Of a stretch of 64,000 nucleotides of DNA, positions 45,357-56,880 are shown in pieces. Position 1 is the first letter of the stretch. Each line of letters begins with the position of its first letter. Position numbers and translations under genes: made by a program. The stretch comes from Magnaporthiopsis rhizophila (lineage: Eukaryota; Ascomycota; Sordariomycetes; Magnaporthales; Magnaporthaceae). The stretch lies in NCBI GenBank assembly GCA_003049465.1, contig PYSS01000081.1, positions 122,166 to 186,165 of the forward strand, read 5' to 3'. Below the pieces are notes generated by a model, which did not search any database, had not been told where the DNA came from, and saw nothing but the letters and a program-made list of their open reading frames with translations.

Positions 45357-47907
45357 AATTCCATATCCTATAAGAAAATCAAAAGGTTTGGTAAGTTCCT
45401 TTCTAATTTTTTTTTTTAGTTATTTTTGTAATAGCCTTTTTTGCTAAAGGTTTAATTAATATAATTTTTGGTACTTAAATTATGCTTCCGGTTTAAGCTT
45501 AATTTTGTAGTTAAATGGTCCGTATTTCGATAATACCGTTTCCAAATCTTTCTGGAACAATTTCCAATATTTATGGTATTTTTTAGGGATATTTTTAAAT
45601 TTATCCTTAATTTTTTGCTTATCGGGTTTGTTTATATCCATATTTATTAGCATTTCGATTAATATAATTTGCCAGGGCTGATTATTATATCCTGCTGCTA
45701 TTGCGGTTATCCTTTTTGGCGTCCGATTTTTATTACCCGGGGCTTTTGGCTATTGGGCTTCTTTACTAATTAATAATAATTTTCTTTATTAAATCTGTTC
45801 AGTAACCCAATTTATTAAAGGGTTATATTTTTAAGCTATAAAAAGCCTAAAATCAGGTTTTCCCCTTCTATATTTATAATATTTAGGGTTATTTTGCAAG
45901 TTTTTCCCAAAAATCGAAATTTAAAATAATCAGTTTCAGTATCGATTTTTCTTTTATTAAACATAACTAGCTTTTATTCCATTATTATAAAATTATATGG
46001 TTTTTTTTTTTAATGCATCGGAATATTGTACTTTTTTACCGTTTTGGATAAAAAATAATTTCTTTGGGCTTTGCAATCGATCATAATTCTTATTTTTCGC
46101 CCTTTTCAATATATTGTTATCCTGATATACTTATACTGATCGGTAATTGTTATTGCTAAAAATTTTGCTAATTATTACCCTACCTGTGCCTTATTTTCGG
46201 ATAAACTTTTTAATTTTTTGTTTAAAGCGCTTATTTTTGGATTTCGATTATTCCTATTAATCGGACAAATCCATCCGTCCAAACCTTTGCTTTTTTTTTT
46301 ATATATATTTTGCATTCCGGTTTCCCGCACATTTGGTATATTAGAATTTTTGCTAAGTATATTATAAAATATACTAGTAATAATTTAGAAATTATTGCAA
46401 AATTTTTATAATTTATTTTTGCCATTCACCATTTTGGAAATTGGTATTTTTATTATAAATATTGCACTGGTCCTTTTCCCTTTTTTCGTGGGAAAAAATC
46501 GTGCTTTAGCTTTTTGGCCATGTATTACCGGCAATTATTATACAGGCATTTAGCCCAAAAAAGCTCGTTATAATGGCCTGCATTAGGGTCCATATTTTTA
46601 TAGTTTAGCGCATATAACCGTGCTAACCATTGGTCCAGGTTTGGAATAACCTTAAATAGCGCCCCGTAATAAATAACCAACTGATTATTTTTTAACTAAT
46701 CCAGGGGCTTTTTTTTATCGTTCTGCGCCGGTTTTTTGCGCATTAAACCGCCAATAGGTTTGGGCTGGTCCCAAAATTATCGGTTTATTTCCAAAAACCT
46801 GAATAAAATATACACCTTTCATATTTTTTCCTTAATTATAAAGGATTATTTCCTTATATTAATCAGTTGCTAATCGAATTTTTGCTGGAATTTTTTAAAA
46901 TTAATAATATATTACTATTATTATTTATCAAATCCTTTATTATTAAAATTTATTTTTATAATTTTTTCGAGCGCTATTTGGATTAATTTTTGTTTTTAAG
47001 CTTGTATCAAATATGTTTGGCCCAAAAGCGGTTTTACCTTCGTATTTATATTTAAGCTTTTTTCGGAATCGTTAACCGAAATATCTGATGTGCTTTTGCA
47101 CCGGGCTAATTTTTCAAATTTTTTATTTTGTTCGGTAAGCTTTCCCGTTATTGGCATGCAATTATTGCAACACTGAACCCCCTCGAATTTTTCCGAACCT
47201 TGGGCTATTTTATTATTATCCCGGGGTTGGCCAATTTATTGCATTACCGCAAACCGTTGCTTGGGGTAATATCCTGTGGTATTTTTATCGGAACAATGGG
47301 TTATACAGTTCCTGTCGAAACAGTAGGTCCAACTGAATAATGCTCCGAAACACAGGCTTTTTTTTGCTACTTATTCGGTCGTTTTGGAAAAATTTGGGAT
47401 CATGGGCTAATGGCCCTCTGGCGCGCCTTTTCGGCAAAAAACGGCCGTTTATCGGTTTTTTTGCGGATAATCTTTTTTAATATATTTTTTTTTCCCATAT
47501 TTGAAATATTTCCCGTCCTTTGGATTTTTGAACCTAACGTGCTTTTATTTTTTATACTGGTGTATAGCTCCTGCGCTAAAATTCATAAGCCCAAAATATA
47601 TACCGTAAGCCATAAATTATTATTATCTCGCCTTTTTTTAATTGGCTTTATTATTTTGCGCTACTAGCTTGGTTTATTAAGCTTTTTTTTCGAGATAATA
47701 TTTGTACAATTTATTATTAATATAAATAGCCATAATAATATAATCGATAAAATTTTTAGGTTATTCCTGTTTGGATAACTTATTTTTCACGTTATTTTTT
47801 AATTTTTGGTAAAACTGGGTTATTTTGGTATTTTCCGTCCAGTTAAATTTGTTAACCAGCCGCTGGAACTCGGAAATATAAATTAATACGGAGCCTTTTT
47901 GCCAAAA

Positions 47908-48371
47908 CTAAAGCAGCTTTTTTTCGGCCACCCGTTTTTTATCGATTTGTCCGAAAACCTTAGCAACCTTTTCACCGAATTTTTCGAAATTGGCAAATAT
48001 TAGTTTGGTTTTTTCCTTAGATTTGTTGTGCCCCTTTAAATAATCAAACCAAATAGGCTTAAACCAATCCTTAATTTTGCCATCCAGGCGCATGGCTATA
48101 TAAGCAACTTTTTATTTTTCCCGCTGGAAATGGTCTCGATAAAACAAAAAGTACCCCTTATATTTAATCAGGAACATTTTGATTTTGCTTTTTTTTTATT
48201 ATATTTATCAGGTAAGGGGAACTTGTAAAATTTAACAGCAATGTAGGGCTCGGCCTGAGCTCCTTTAAATTTTTCGATTTCCGTAATAAATGCTTGCATG
48301 GCCGCCGAAGGGTTATTATACATTTTGCCAGCAATAATAACACTTTTGGATTTTTTGCCTGCAATTAACAT
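47908..48371 (-). pseudogene. gypsy B gag fragments
   Basis: 48371-48168 and then 48093-47908 carry gag-like sequence (MRLDGKIKDWFKPIWFDYL, then FEKFGEKVAKVFGQIDKKR). This matches the capsid region of fungal gypsy elements. It lies just inside the 5' (right) LTR, as expected. Confidence 0.75.
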
Positions 48372-48422
48372 AATTATTACTGCTCGTTACTTTTGGTAAA
48401 TACTAAACAGGATCAGTCAAAA

Positions 48423-48885
48423 TGTTACAAACGGTTTTCTACTTTTAGGGTAAGGTACGTTAAAAAAGGCGCTAAACAGTAAGATTTCCATAAAATTATT
48501 TGTGCTGGAAATTAGGGTAATAATAAAAGTTTCGATTGTTTGCCCAAAGGAATGCTTTGGAGCTAATTTAGGTTAACTAATGCCGAGGCCTCAGCCAAAA
48601 ACTATCTAATACAATAAAAATCCCTTGCCTTATATACCAGCAACCCTCCCATACTATATTTGTGCTATATTTGCTATATTGCATAGCAAATATATCACTG
48701 TGCTATATCTGTTATATTATATAGCAAACGTATTACCCGTGTTTAGGTAAGTGCCTGGTTATGTAACTTCCTTTTCTAGCTTGGCCTTGGTTATTCGGCC
48801 TCTGGCCTTCATAATTGCGGGGTAGAGGCGTTTCGCTGGGGGTTAGCCCCAGCCCTTTTGTCCCCTGCCAGCTGTGGTTGTAACA
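48423..48885 (-). repeat. 5' LTR of gypsy B (right copy)
   Basis: It is 463 bp, with TGTTACA..TGTAACA ends, and is followed by AATAT. It carries more transitions than the left LTR. Confidence 0.92.
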
Positions 48886-48890
48886 AATAT

Positions 48891-51837
48891 AAGCAATTTA
48901 TATAAATAATAGCACGGAATTTAATCCAAAAAAATTGAAAGTTTATTGCACCGTTCGAAATAAGGCTTATAAAATTAGCCCGGCGCAATGCCCGGAAATA
49001 AACGGTATTATTAAATATACTAACCGTATTATATTTAATGCAGCTTGTACCGGGATTAATATTAACGGTTTGCACAAAAAGTACTGGGTATATATCTTGC
49101 AAATAATAAAAAAGATGCTGAACTATATTTCGAATATAGCGCTTGGCGGTAAAAAAAGCCTGTACAAGGCATAAGCAAAAGCGATTAGCTTTAATAAGGA
49201 ATATTACTAATTATTAATCTATACCCTCCGCATTTGGGGTGCAATTGCCTGGGTGCTGATTAAAAATAACAAACAGGCCAAAACCGATAAAATGGCCCCC
49301 AGGGCAATAAAAGGCCGGCTTATAGGCTGGAAAAGCCTTTATAACAAGATTTTATTGGTAAAGCCGAATAATACTGATAAAATTTTTCGTTATTATAATG
49401 CACGGATTAATAAGGGTGCCGATAAGCGCCGAAAATCGCTTTATAATTTTATCAAAAAGGCAATCACCATTAATAAGGTTAATAAGGCCGTTATCGAAAA
49501 CCTTTATTTTATAATAGGCATTTGGGTTTATAATACTGGCCTAATTGCTAATTTTGGTAATAATAATGATAATAATATTAGGGCAATTAGTAATACTGCC
49601 GGTCCTGGAAATAATAATAATTTATCGCTTGCGGAAAAAACCGGAAAAACTGGAGCAGAAAATAAAAATCCTGCCGTTGCAAAGCCCAAAAAGCCTGCCG
49701 GCCCGGGTATATTAACACCCGAGAAAATTCCCGAGCACGGTAATAAAAAAGTTACAATACCCGTAACGCCTAAAAAAAGGACCTGCAGAATATAGCCGCC
49801 GCCCCTGCCGAATAACCGGCAATTAAAAAAGCGCTTAACGGGCCCTAAATATTACAAGGGTGTTTTGACACCAAAAATTTGCAAAAAAAGGAAACCCGTA
49901 AAGGTATTTATAATAGCTTGCTTCGAGCCCAAAAATATTAAAAAGGTGGCGGAAAAGGATCCGGATAGCCCTGAAAGGGCCGGAAATAATAAAAATTTTT
50001 ATAATTTTGATACGGATATTAAGGCTGCCAAGGAGATTGCCCGAAAAACGGGCTTTGTATTTATTAATGTTATATACCCGGATAATAATATTATTCTGCC
50101 TTAAAAGATCAGCAATCCTGAAATCCCCAATTTTATACTTTTTGGTATTACTATAGCGCCAGGAACACTGTATATTCCAGCTTATTATTATAATATGGTA
50201 AAATACAAAGCTAAATACAAATAATATTACAAACCGGTAATATAAAAACAAATTAATATGCTATTTGAAAAAGGCATATAAATAATGGAAAAATTGTTTC
50301 CGGGTGCTAAAATATTGCCGGGCAAATGGGTATATATATTTAAACTAATGCTTAATAATGTTTTTAAAAAGATTAAAATACGCTGGGTTATTTGTAATAA
50401 TTATAATAATATTTTGGGCGAGGATAAGGTTATAATATATGCAATAATTGTTTATATAACATTTATAAGGGTATTTTTTGCGTTTATAACTGTTAATAAT
50501 TTTAAATACCGCCAGTTCGATTTTATGGTTGCTTATCTCGGTGCTATTATACCTGATAATATTATAATATATGTATAATAATTTTAGGGCATTCCGGTTA
50601 AACAGAAAGGTTATTATTGCTGTTTGAAAAAAGCATTTTATAACTTTTGCAAATCATTTTTATAATAATATTAAACAATTATTCCGAAATTTAAAATATT
50701 TGATTTTAGGCCGATTTATCAAAACGTTTGTTTTTATTGCAAAAAGGAAATAAATATTATATTATTATTTTATATGGATAATTTCCAAATTGCCGCCCGT
50801 ACGGTTATAAAAATTAAAATTATTATTACCGAAATAAATAACCAATTCGAGATAACCGCCCTGGGTAATATAAAAATGTTTTTTGGTATACAGGTTGTAA
50901 AAAATTATTAGCGAAGGATTATAAGCTTTTATTAATGCGATTATATTAATAAAATTATTACCAAATACGGATAAAAGGATTTAAAAGCAATAAAAATACC
51001 CTGGCCTTTTAAATTTATAATACCGATTATTTGGAACCCTTTCCTGTACAAAAAGGTTTTGTATTACCAGTTGGAAATAGCAAATATTAGTTACTTAGCT
51101 AATATTATTTGCCTTAATATTACATATATTATGAAAAGGTTGCAAAAAATTAATGCTAATCCCGGTAATAAATATTTGGCATTACGAAAATATTTTTAGC
51201 GCTATATTATCGGCACCAAAAAATTTGTGCTTATTTATAACAGTTTTACCTATAATACTAAAATAATAGGCTTAAAAACTTATAAAAATGCTTTGTTTGC
51301 TAACTGTTTTTGTACAAAAATATTTATAGGCGGTGTAATCGTTATATTAACGGGTGGTTTTGTTTATTAATAATCAAAAAAGCAGATTTTTGTGATAATA
51401 TTAACAATGGAAGTAAAATTTATTAACCTTTTACTAACAGGCCGGGCCTTGTTTGGGATCGAAAGCATTTTGAAAAAAACTGGATACTTTTAGCAAAAAA
51501 TATTTGTGGTGCATACGGATAGCGCCAATGCCCAAATAACGGTATTAAACCCGTTAAAATTAGCCTGTACCCGTATAATCGATCTTTGCTATAAATAAGT
51601 GATTGATATTATAAAATATTAATTTTTTACCCTTAAGTTTGTTAGCACGGCCAATATAAAAGCGGACGGTCTTACGAAAAATTTAACGGTAAAAGGATAA
51701 GCGAAGTTTGTTGTCCAGCTAGGAATGCAGCAAATACCGCAGTAAACGGTTTACAGGAAATACCACGGATTTGGACGGTTATTATATAATTGCGGGCTTG
51801 TGATACTTTTAGGGCTGTTGCATGGCTTACGGGGGGG
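48891..51837 (+). pseudogene. copia 2 integrase end, RT and RNase H, RIP-degraded
   Basis: Coding resumes after gypsy B: EINGIIKYTNRIIFNAA (integrase end, 48935-49174), RAIKGRLIGWKSLYNK (49253-49795), a basic/Asn-rich linker, then reverse transcriptase (50285-50578: KWVYIFKLMLN, later YRQFDFMVAYLGA). Further RT/RNase H sequence to about 51400 parallels copia 1 at 2962-4060, and 51600-51837 parallels 5927-6155. Confidence 0.8.
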
Positions 51838-51979
51838 TGTCAAAAATGGCCTGAAATCACGTGGGTGGCAATTAGTGCCCCATAGCTTTAGGCCTTGCAC
51901 CGGCCCTGGCCTGCAATCAAGTAAAATAGCATAATAAATACCAATCACTTTGGGTGCCAGTCGTCGCGCACCTCCATCA
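51838..51979 (+). repeat. 3' LTR of copia 2
   Basis: It begins TGTCAAAAATGGCC after a run of seven G and ends CACCTCCATCA. GATAT follows. Confidence 0.92.
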
Positions 51980-52125
51980 GATATCGAAAACGGGCGGTTC
52001 AAAAGCGCTGCCCGTGCCGCAAAGCACTACGGATTGAGCGCCCGCACGCTCCAGAAGCGCCGGAAGGGCGGCGGATCTCTGCAGTCAAACGGAGGGTTAA
52101 TTCCGGCAGGGCCGTTTCGCCAACG

Positions 52126-52578
52126 ATGCTGCACGTCTATTCCAAGGTGAAGAAGGCAACTCACGCTGCGATACTCGCCGGCGCGCGTGCGATCGAGAAG
52201 CTCCGCCGCCGCGAGCAAGCCCAGATTAAGCGCAAACGACGAGCCTCTCTGAACAGATTAATCACCAAAATTGGGCCGATATCTGTTGACGACGCGCGCC
52301 TGCGGGCGATTAACAACGAGGGCTACCGCCTCGCTGCCAAGCGGAGGGAACGCCGGCGCCTGCGAGGCAAAGATCTCAAGATGGAGTTGAGGATACTCAA
52401 GCGTTGGCTGCGAGAGTATAGGCAACAGGAGGGCACGCGCCTTAAGCAGTTAAAGGCGCGCCTGCGGCTAGAGAAAGCAAGGCGCAAAGAGATTGCCGAC
52501 CTCGTGCGCCCTCAAGAAGATGCCCTCGCCAACGAGGCTACTGTCACTGCAACGAAGGGTGCTGGGAGAAATGGCTGA
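52126..52578 (+). CDS. basic coiled-coil ORF within pogo-like element 2 (150 codons)
   Basis: This open frame is very rich in Arg and Lys with heptad-like helices (AIEKLRRREQAQIKRKRRAS, then RLAAKRRERRRLRGKDLKM, then RLKQLKARLRLEKARRK). It lies directly after the helix-turn-helix piece, in another frame. It may be the displaced C-terminal tail of the transposase, which in pogo proteins is also a charged helix (compare 4169-4405). No catalytic motif is seen. Stable expression is doubtful. Confidence 0.4.
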   Translation: MLHVYSKVKKATHAAILAGARAIEKLRRREQAQIKRKRRASLNRLITKIGPISVDDARLRAINNEGYRLAAKRRERRRLRGKDLKMELRILKRWLREYRQQEGTRLKQLKARLRLEKARRKEIADLVRPQEDALANEATVTATKGAGRNG

Positions 52579-53064
52579 GAAAAGGATGAATTGTGGTGGA
52601 GGCACAGGCCCGAAGGGCTTGTGCCGGCGGAAAGACCTAAATACAGATGGGGGTTACGTGACGGATCACGTGATATTGGCTTGCACCCCCATGTTGCCGT
52701 TACAGCTACCCTTCTCAGCAGATACTGGCAACAACGCCGGGAGCGCGACGATCGGTTCCATACCCTGCAAGAAGAGGCGTTGCTTCTTGCCCGCTTACAA
52801 TCTGATAGGGAACAAGACGACGTAGCCCTTCCTCCTACCTGGCAGCCTGCCGAGGCACTCTCCCTACTGTAACGGGGTTGCCTGGAGCGTGGCTACAGGG
52901 GCTTCGGGGCTTGATATACAGTGGTGCCAGAGGGTTCAATCACGGGGTGATTGAACTGTTGGATCTTTTGGTCTATGTAGTGGAGCGGTACTCTGGCACG
53001 TCCCCTTTACACCTACACGCCGTGGCACCTCACGGCACGAGACGAGGGCACGGTCCGGAAGGTA

Positions 53065-53274
53065 ATGCGGTTCTTCTGGAGAGATAAGTACGGCCCAGAT
53101 TACGCTTTGGGGGTCTCTTTTCCGGGCAAATATACGGCAGAGGATTACGAGGTATCCTCTCCAGAGGGCACAGATACGGAGGGAAGCGACACTTCCGCGT
53201 CAGATACTGCTGATCGCGATAATCAGGACGAAAAGGCTGATTTAGGCGACTCGATTGATCCCGCCCTGGCTTGA
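53065..53274 (+). CDS. short acidic ORF at the 3' end of pogo-like element 2
   Basis: This open frame of 69 codons begins with an aromatic/basic segment (MRFFWRDKYGPDYALGVSF) and ends in a Ser/Thr/Asp/Glu-rich tail (EGTDTEGSDTSASDTADRD). It ends 150 bp before the right TIR. It may be the last exon or frame of the element's gene. The function is unknown. Confidence 0.35.
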   Translation: MRFFWRDKYGPDYALGVSFPGKYTAEDYEVSSPEGTDTEGSDTSASDTADRDNQDEKADLGDSIDPALA

Positions 53275-53421
53275 ATAGCTTCATTTTTGATCAATTTACT
53301 GCAAAGTGCATTTTTCTTAATTTGCACGAACAGGGCTGGGGCGCTGAAGGTGGCCCCTGTTTTACGCAGTTGAGTTTGTCATGCACAGAATTGAGGGTAC
53401 ATTGATTTCCCGCTAATTTGT

Positions 53422-53516
53422 ATGGGAAATTATGTTCTAAAAAGACGACAGATTGCCCCGCCGCACTCTATCCCCAAAGGGCCGATCGAGTGCGAGGCGC
53501 TTTTAGCCCGCACAAG
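53422..53516 (-). repeat. right TIR of pogo-like element 2
   Basis: It is the reverse complement of 38636-38730 with minor differences and is followed by TA (53517-53518), where LINE coding resumes. Confidence 0.9.
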
Positions 53517-53518
53517 TA

Positions 53519-53717
53519 TGCTATATATGGCTGAAATCCTACCCAAAGCAAAAGCGGTTAGGTACGGATATGCGGACAATATTGGCATTTGCGTAACGGG
53601 TAACTCCCCGGAAGAGTGCTCCCGTAAAGCAGGGATAACGGTAACGGAAATCCTGCGTTGGGGCAGGGCCAACCGGGTCGCTTTCGACCCAGGGAAATGC
53701 GAGCTTATGCGCTTTTC
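53519..53717 (+). pseudogene. LINE reverse transcriptase fragment
   Basis: The + strand reads MLYMAEILPKAKAVRYGYAD, then GNSPEECSRKA, EILRWGRANRVAFDPGKCEL. This is the catalytic palm of Tad1/Jockey-type RTs. The YADD box is YADN here (Asp to Asn). It is cut at MRF|S by the LTR that starts at 53718. Confidence 0.88.
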
Positions 53718-54152
53718 TGTTACGACCAAAGACAGGGTGTGGAGGGGCCCAGCGGCGGGACACCAAAGGAGGGTGGCCTAGGGAGGGACCCCTACCCCGC
53801 ACCCTGGCTTAGTCAGGTTCCACGTGACCGCCAGAGTGATACGCTCGATACCTTCAGTATCAAAGGTAGCACTTGATACCTCCGATACTCGAAGTATCAG
53901 GAAGAGCAGTCACTTGGCACTGCAGGAACGCAGGTATATAATGAGGAAGGATCTCCTTGTGTAAGATAGCTTTGACTGAGGCTTCGGAATCAGTCAACCT
54001 AAGTTAGCTCCAAGGCACCCCCTTGGGCAAGCAATCTAAACCTCTGTTACCAAGACCGTCCCCAGACCAGTACAAGGCGACCTTGCACCCAGCACTGCTC
54101 GTTACCACCCCTAATGTGCCCTACCCTAGGAGCAGAAGGCCTGTTTGTAACA
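53718..54152 (+). repeat. LTR of the gypsy A/B family (435 bp) flanked by a LINE deletion
   Basis: It starts TGTTACGACCAAAG and ends TTTGTAACA, so both LTR ends are intact. It is largely free of RIP. The flanks do not match (TTTTC before, TCATT after), and about 200 codons of the LINE are missing across it. It is probably a product of recombination between two LTRs that had inserted at different LINE positions. The U3 part has many GATAC/GTATC motifs. Confidence 0.85.
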
Positions 54153-54197
54153 TCATTTAATCCAACGGATCGATAAGGCTCTAAGAACATCCCTCTG
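54153..54197 (+). pseudogene. short LINE segment between insertions
   Basis: Forty-five bp encode QRIDKALRTSL. This segment joins in frame to the LINE codons at 62129 and 62639 when gypsy C and the solo LTR are removed. Confidence 0.8.
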
Positions 54198-54561
54198 TGT
54201 AACAAGGGGATCAAGTCGGCTTGGAAAAGGTTTCTTAAATTAATAATAATCTCTCAGGGCCTCAAAAAAATGCTTAGAGAGCCCCCAATCTCCTCGAGGG
54301 GTCCCTTCGAGGGGTGCCCTCTATATAAGCCACAGGATAGCCCGTGCAAAGTCCGAGGTATGTATCTAGGTGTGGAATAAAGAACAGGGTACAATAACCG
54401 AACGCCAACCTCCTGCGAGGGATTTGTGTTTGCACAAAGCGCTCCAACGAGAAATTATTGTTTTATTTTGGCCCTATTTTATAGCCTTTTGTTGGTCCTT
54501 TTTGGCCGGCCTTTTTTTTTTGGGCCGGCTTTTTGTCCGTAAGGATTGTCCCCGTGTAACA
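54198..54561 (-). repeat. 3' LTR of gypsy C (left copy)
   Basis: It begins TGTAACAAGGGGATCAAG and ends CCCCGTGTAACA. It contains a duplicated CTCGAGGGG/TTCGAGGGG block and a GGCCGGCC/GGGCCGGC block that also occur in the right LTR. Confidence 0.9.
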
Positions 54562-55639
54562 CAATCCTCCCTTTTTTAAAACGCATCCCAAGCCTTATAC
54601 TTATGGGTTTTTGGGCTTTTTAAAATAACGTTAATAAAAGGCCCGGATTTTTTTTTTTGTTGCTTTTTTTTTAAAACTTTCCCACGGTTCCCAGGTGTTA
54701 TTTTTGTTATCAAACCCTAACTATTTGATCTTATATTTCACAATTCCTTTTTTGTTTTTGGAATTTCTGATTTTTTTTATATCCCACTCATTTTCCAGGA
54801 AAGGAGCGTTCTGTATAATTTGATTAGGATTAGGCCGAGCCTAAATACCAGCACGGTAGGGTTTGATAAATAAAATATGGAAAATGGGGTAAATTTTTCA
54901 TAACGATAAAAGCGCAAATCGGATAGCCGAAAATAATACAATTTAAAGGATTTTAAAAGGATCAAAAAGCTTTATATCGAATTTTTTTGCAAAGCACCGC
55001 ATTTTAATATTCCGGGCATTAAGTATAACAAGTTGTTTTTCGATAAAAATAAAAAAAGTTTGTTATTTTTTGTCCGCCCAATATTTTATACAGTTCCGGG
55101 CTTTATTTAGGTACAGGCACATTTTATTATGGACCTTATATATCTAATGGGCGTACAATTTGCTTGCTGAACAAAGCTTTATACATTTCGGGCACGGTAA
55201 GTTATAAGCTATTGGATTAAACCTATAATTAGCAAAAAAAAAAAAAATACCCGTACTAAAAAAAAAAATATTATTATAAGCAAATTTTGTTATAAGCAAA
55301 AAATTTACCCAATTAAATATTTTATAATTAACAAAAAACCGAAAATAAATTTTCAGATTTTGGTTAAATTATTTAATTTATTTATTAGTTTGGGGGTGGA
55401 AAGCGGTATTTATTTTGGGCCTTATGCTTATTAAGCTAAGGAAATTTTGTTATAAATGGGCTGTGAATTTAAAATTCCTATTAAAGATGATATTTAATAG
55501 TATGCCGTGAAATTACCAATATTTTTTAGCAAAAATACGAATAAAATTGTTTGTTTTTTTCCCCCCTTTTTAAGGGGCACAAAATGAGCTATTTTGGTAA
55601 AAGGGTTTATTATTACCCAAATAAAATTGCACCTGTAAC

Positions 55640-55870
55640 TAACAGGAAGGTTAATAATAAAATTTATAGTAACGGTTTGCTATAGCCGATAATATAATTC
55701 TATAAATTACAGCAATTTAAATAATGCATATTTTGGTGCCTTATTACATTAATATTTAAAGCAATTTTTTATATAATTTCTGATATTATCCTTTATATTT
55801 GGCCACCAAAAATATCTGATAATCAGTTTAAAGGTTTTATTTATCCTTATATGCCCGGCAATTATAGTAT
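55640..55870 (-). pseudogene. gypsy C integrase zinc-binding (H2C2) fragment
   Basis: The minus strand reads NTIIAGHIRINKTFKLI, then YFWWPNIKDNIRNYIKNC and NKAPKYALF. The first His pair and the last Cys of the H-H-C-C signature are partly kept; other positions are changed as by RIP. Confidence 0.65.
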
Positions 55871-56880
55871 TATATTTGAATTCGAGAATTTTTTTTTTAA
55901 ATTCCAGTTAAACTGGTACCCAAAATTTATTTTTCCGGTACAAAAGCCTATTAATAATGCTTTTTTTTTTAAGGGTTTATTAAATACTTTTGATATTTGG
56001 TATTTGTTTAATCGATCTGCTTAATTTTATTCGTAAATGCCGGTTCCTATTTAAGGATCGGAATACTGCAAAATTGCGCGGATAAAAAAAGGGGCAATTA
56101 TAAAGGATTATTTCCTGCAATAAAGTATTTTTTTTGCAAAACCGTTACGATTGGCTGGTTTTTACTCCCTTTTTTTTAAAGCCTATATTGCTCGAATTTT
56201 AAAAGAATATTAACCTTTTTATTTTATTTTCCTGGCCAATAATTAATTAAAAATTAGTAATTTAAAAGTTGCTGGGCTTATTTGGCTTATTATTGGTTAA
56301 GGATTTTGGCCGTTATAAAATATGCTAGGTTTTGATGATCGGTGAAAACCTCGATACGGTACTTAGTATTTTTTAGGTAATACCGTTATTTTGCAAAATA
56401 ATTAATAATTATTAAAAGCTTTTTATTGTAAATTTTATAATTGATTTTGGCCGGAGTTATTTTTCGGGAATGGAAGGTTATAGGGTATAGCCTGCTATTT
56501 TCCGGGTTTTATTAAAAGATTATTGCGCTGATAGCAAAATTGGACAAATTTATTTCGATTATTACCGGGAGCTTCGGGTTAAAATATTGCAGTATTAGTG
56601 GGCTGGTAAAAGCAAATTTAAATATGTTAAAAGCAATTTGTATTTTTGGCATTCAAAACTATTAGGATTTTGGAAGGGTATTAGCTGTAGTTAGGGGCTT
56701 TATAATTTTGGAAAATCTTTTGATAAACCTTTAGTAAAAATTAGCAAAGCTTATAAAAAATTAACAATTTTTTAGTTATATTAGTTTATTCCAGCATAGT
56801 ACAGTATCGATTTTATTTTATAATATGCTAATTTTTTTGGGTTTAATAATATGGTTAAGGAATTTGATTTTTTGGATTTT

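Larger units (their letters stand above)
41535..48885 (-). mobile_element. Ty3/gypsy retrotransposon B, full-length (7351 bp), inside copia 2
   Basis: Two LTRs of exactly 463 bp (41535-41997, 48423-48885) start TGTTACA and end TGTAACA. AATAT is duplicated at 41530-41534 and 48886-48890. Coding is on the minus strand: gag (48371-47908), reverse transcriptase (45356-44973), RNase H connection (44948-44670), integrase (43865-43641) and pol C-terminus (43484-43110). The minus-strand purine tract GGCCTAAAAAAGAAAACC abuts the 3' (left) LTR. The element is heavily RIP-mutated. Confidence 0.94.
39289..51979 (+). mobile_element. Ty1/copia retrotransposon 2, full-length, interrupted by gypsy B
   Basis: Both LTRs are 142 bp (39289-39430, 51838-51979), with GATAT duplicated outside (39284-39288, 51980-51984). 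A primer binding site follows the 5' LTR and a G7 polypurine tract precedes the 3' LTR. Without gypsy B (41535-48885) and its 5-bp duplication the element is 5335 bp, normal for copia. The order on + is gag-like and protease region (40.2-41.2 kb), integrase start (41.28-41.53 kb), integrase end (48.93-49.17 kb), linker, then reverse transcriptase/RNase H (50.3-51.4 kb). It is strongly RIP-mutated. Confidence 0.93.
39209..52150 (+). pseudogene. HTH_psq N-terminus of a pogo-like transposase, split by copia 2
   Basis: The ATG at 39209 opens a frame that is cut at codon 27 by the copia element. Across it (39288 to 51985, counting GATAT once) the frame continues exactly: AVEDI|ENGRFKSAARAAKHYG, then LSARTLQKRRKGG. 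This is a psq-type helix-turn-helix that binds transposon ends. After about 60 residues the family resemblance stops and the frame ends at a TGA (52148-52150). The CENP-B half and DDE domain are absent. Confidence 0.75.
38636..53516 (+). mobile_element. pogo-like DNA transposon 2 with 95-bp TIRs, split by copia 2
   Basis: The terminal inverted repeats are 38636-38730 and 53422-53516, both starting CTTGTGCGGGCTAAAAGCGC and sharing a GATCGGCCCTTTGGGGATAG block. TA flanks both ends (38634-38635, 53517-53518). Removing copia 2 with its duplication leaves an element of about 2185 bp. Inside, the + strand encodes a helix-turn-helix of the psq/CENP-B type at the N-terminus, but no DDE catalytic domain, then a basic ORF and an acidic ORF. 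It is not RIP-mutated, unlike the copia inside it. It inserted into the LINE. Confidence 0.88.
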
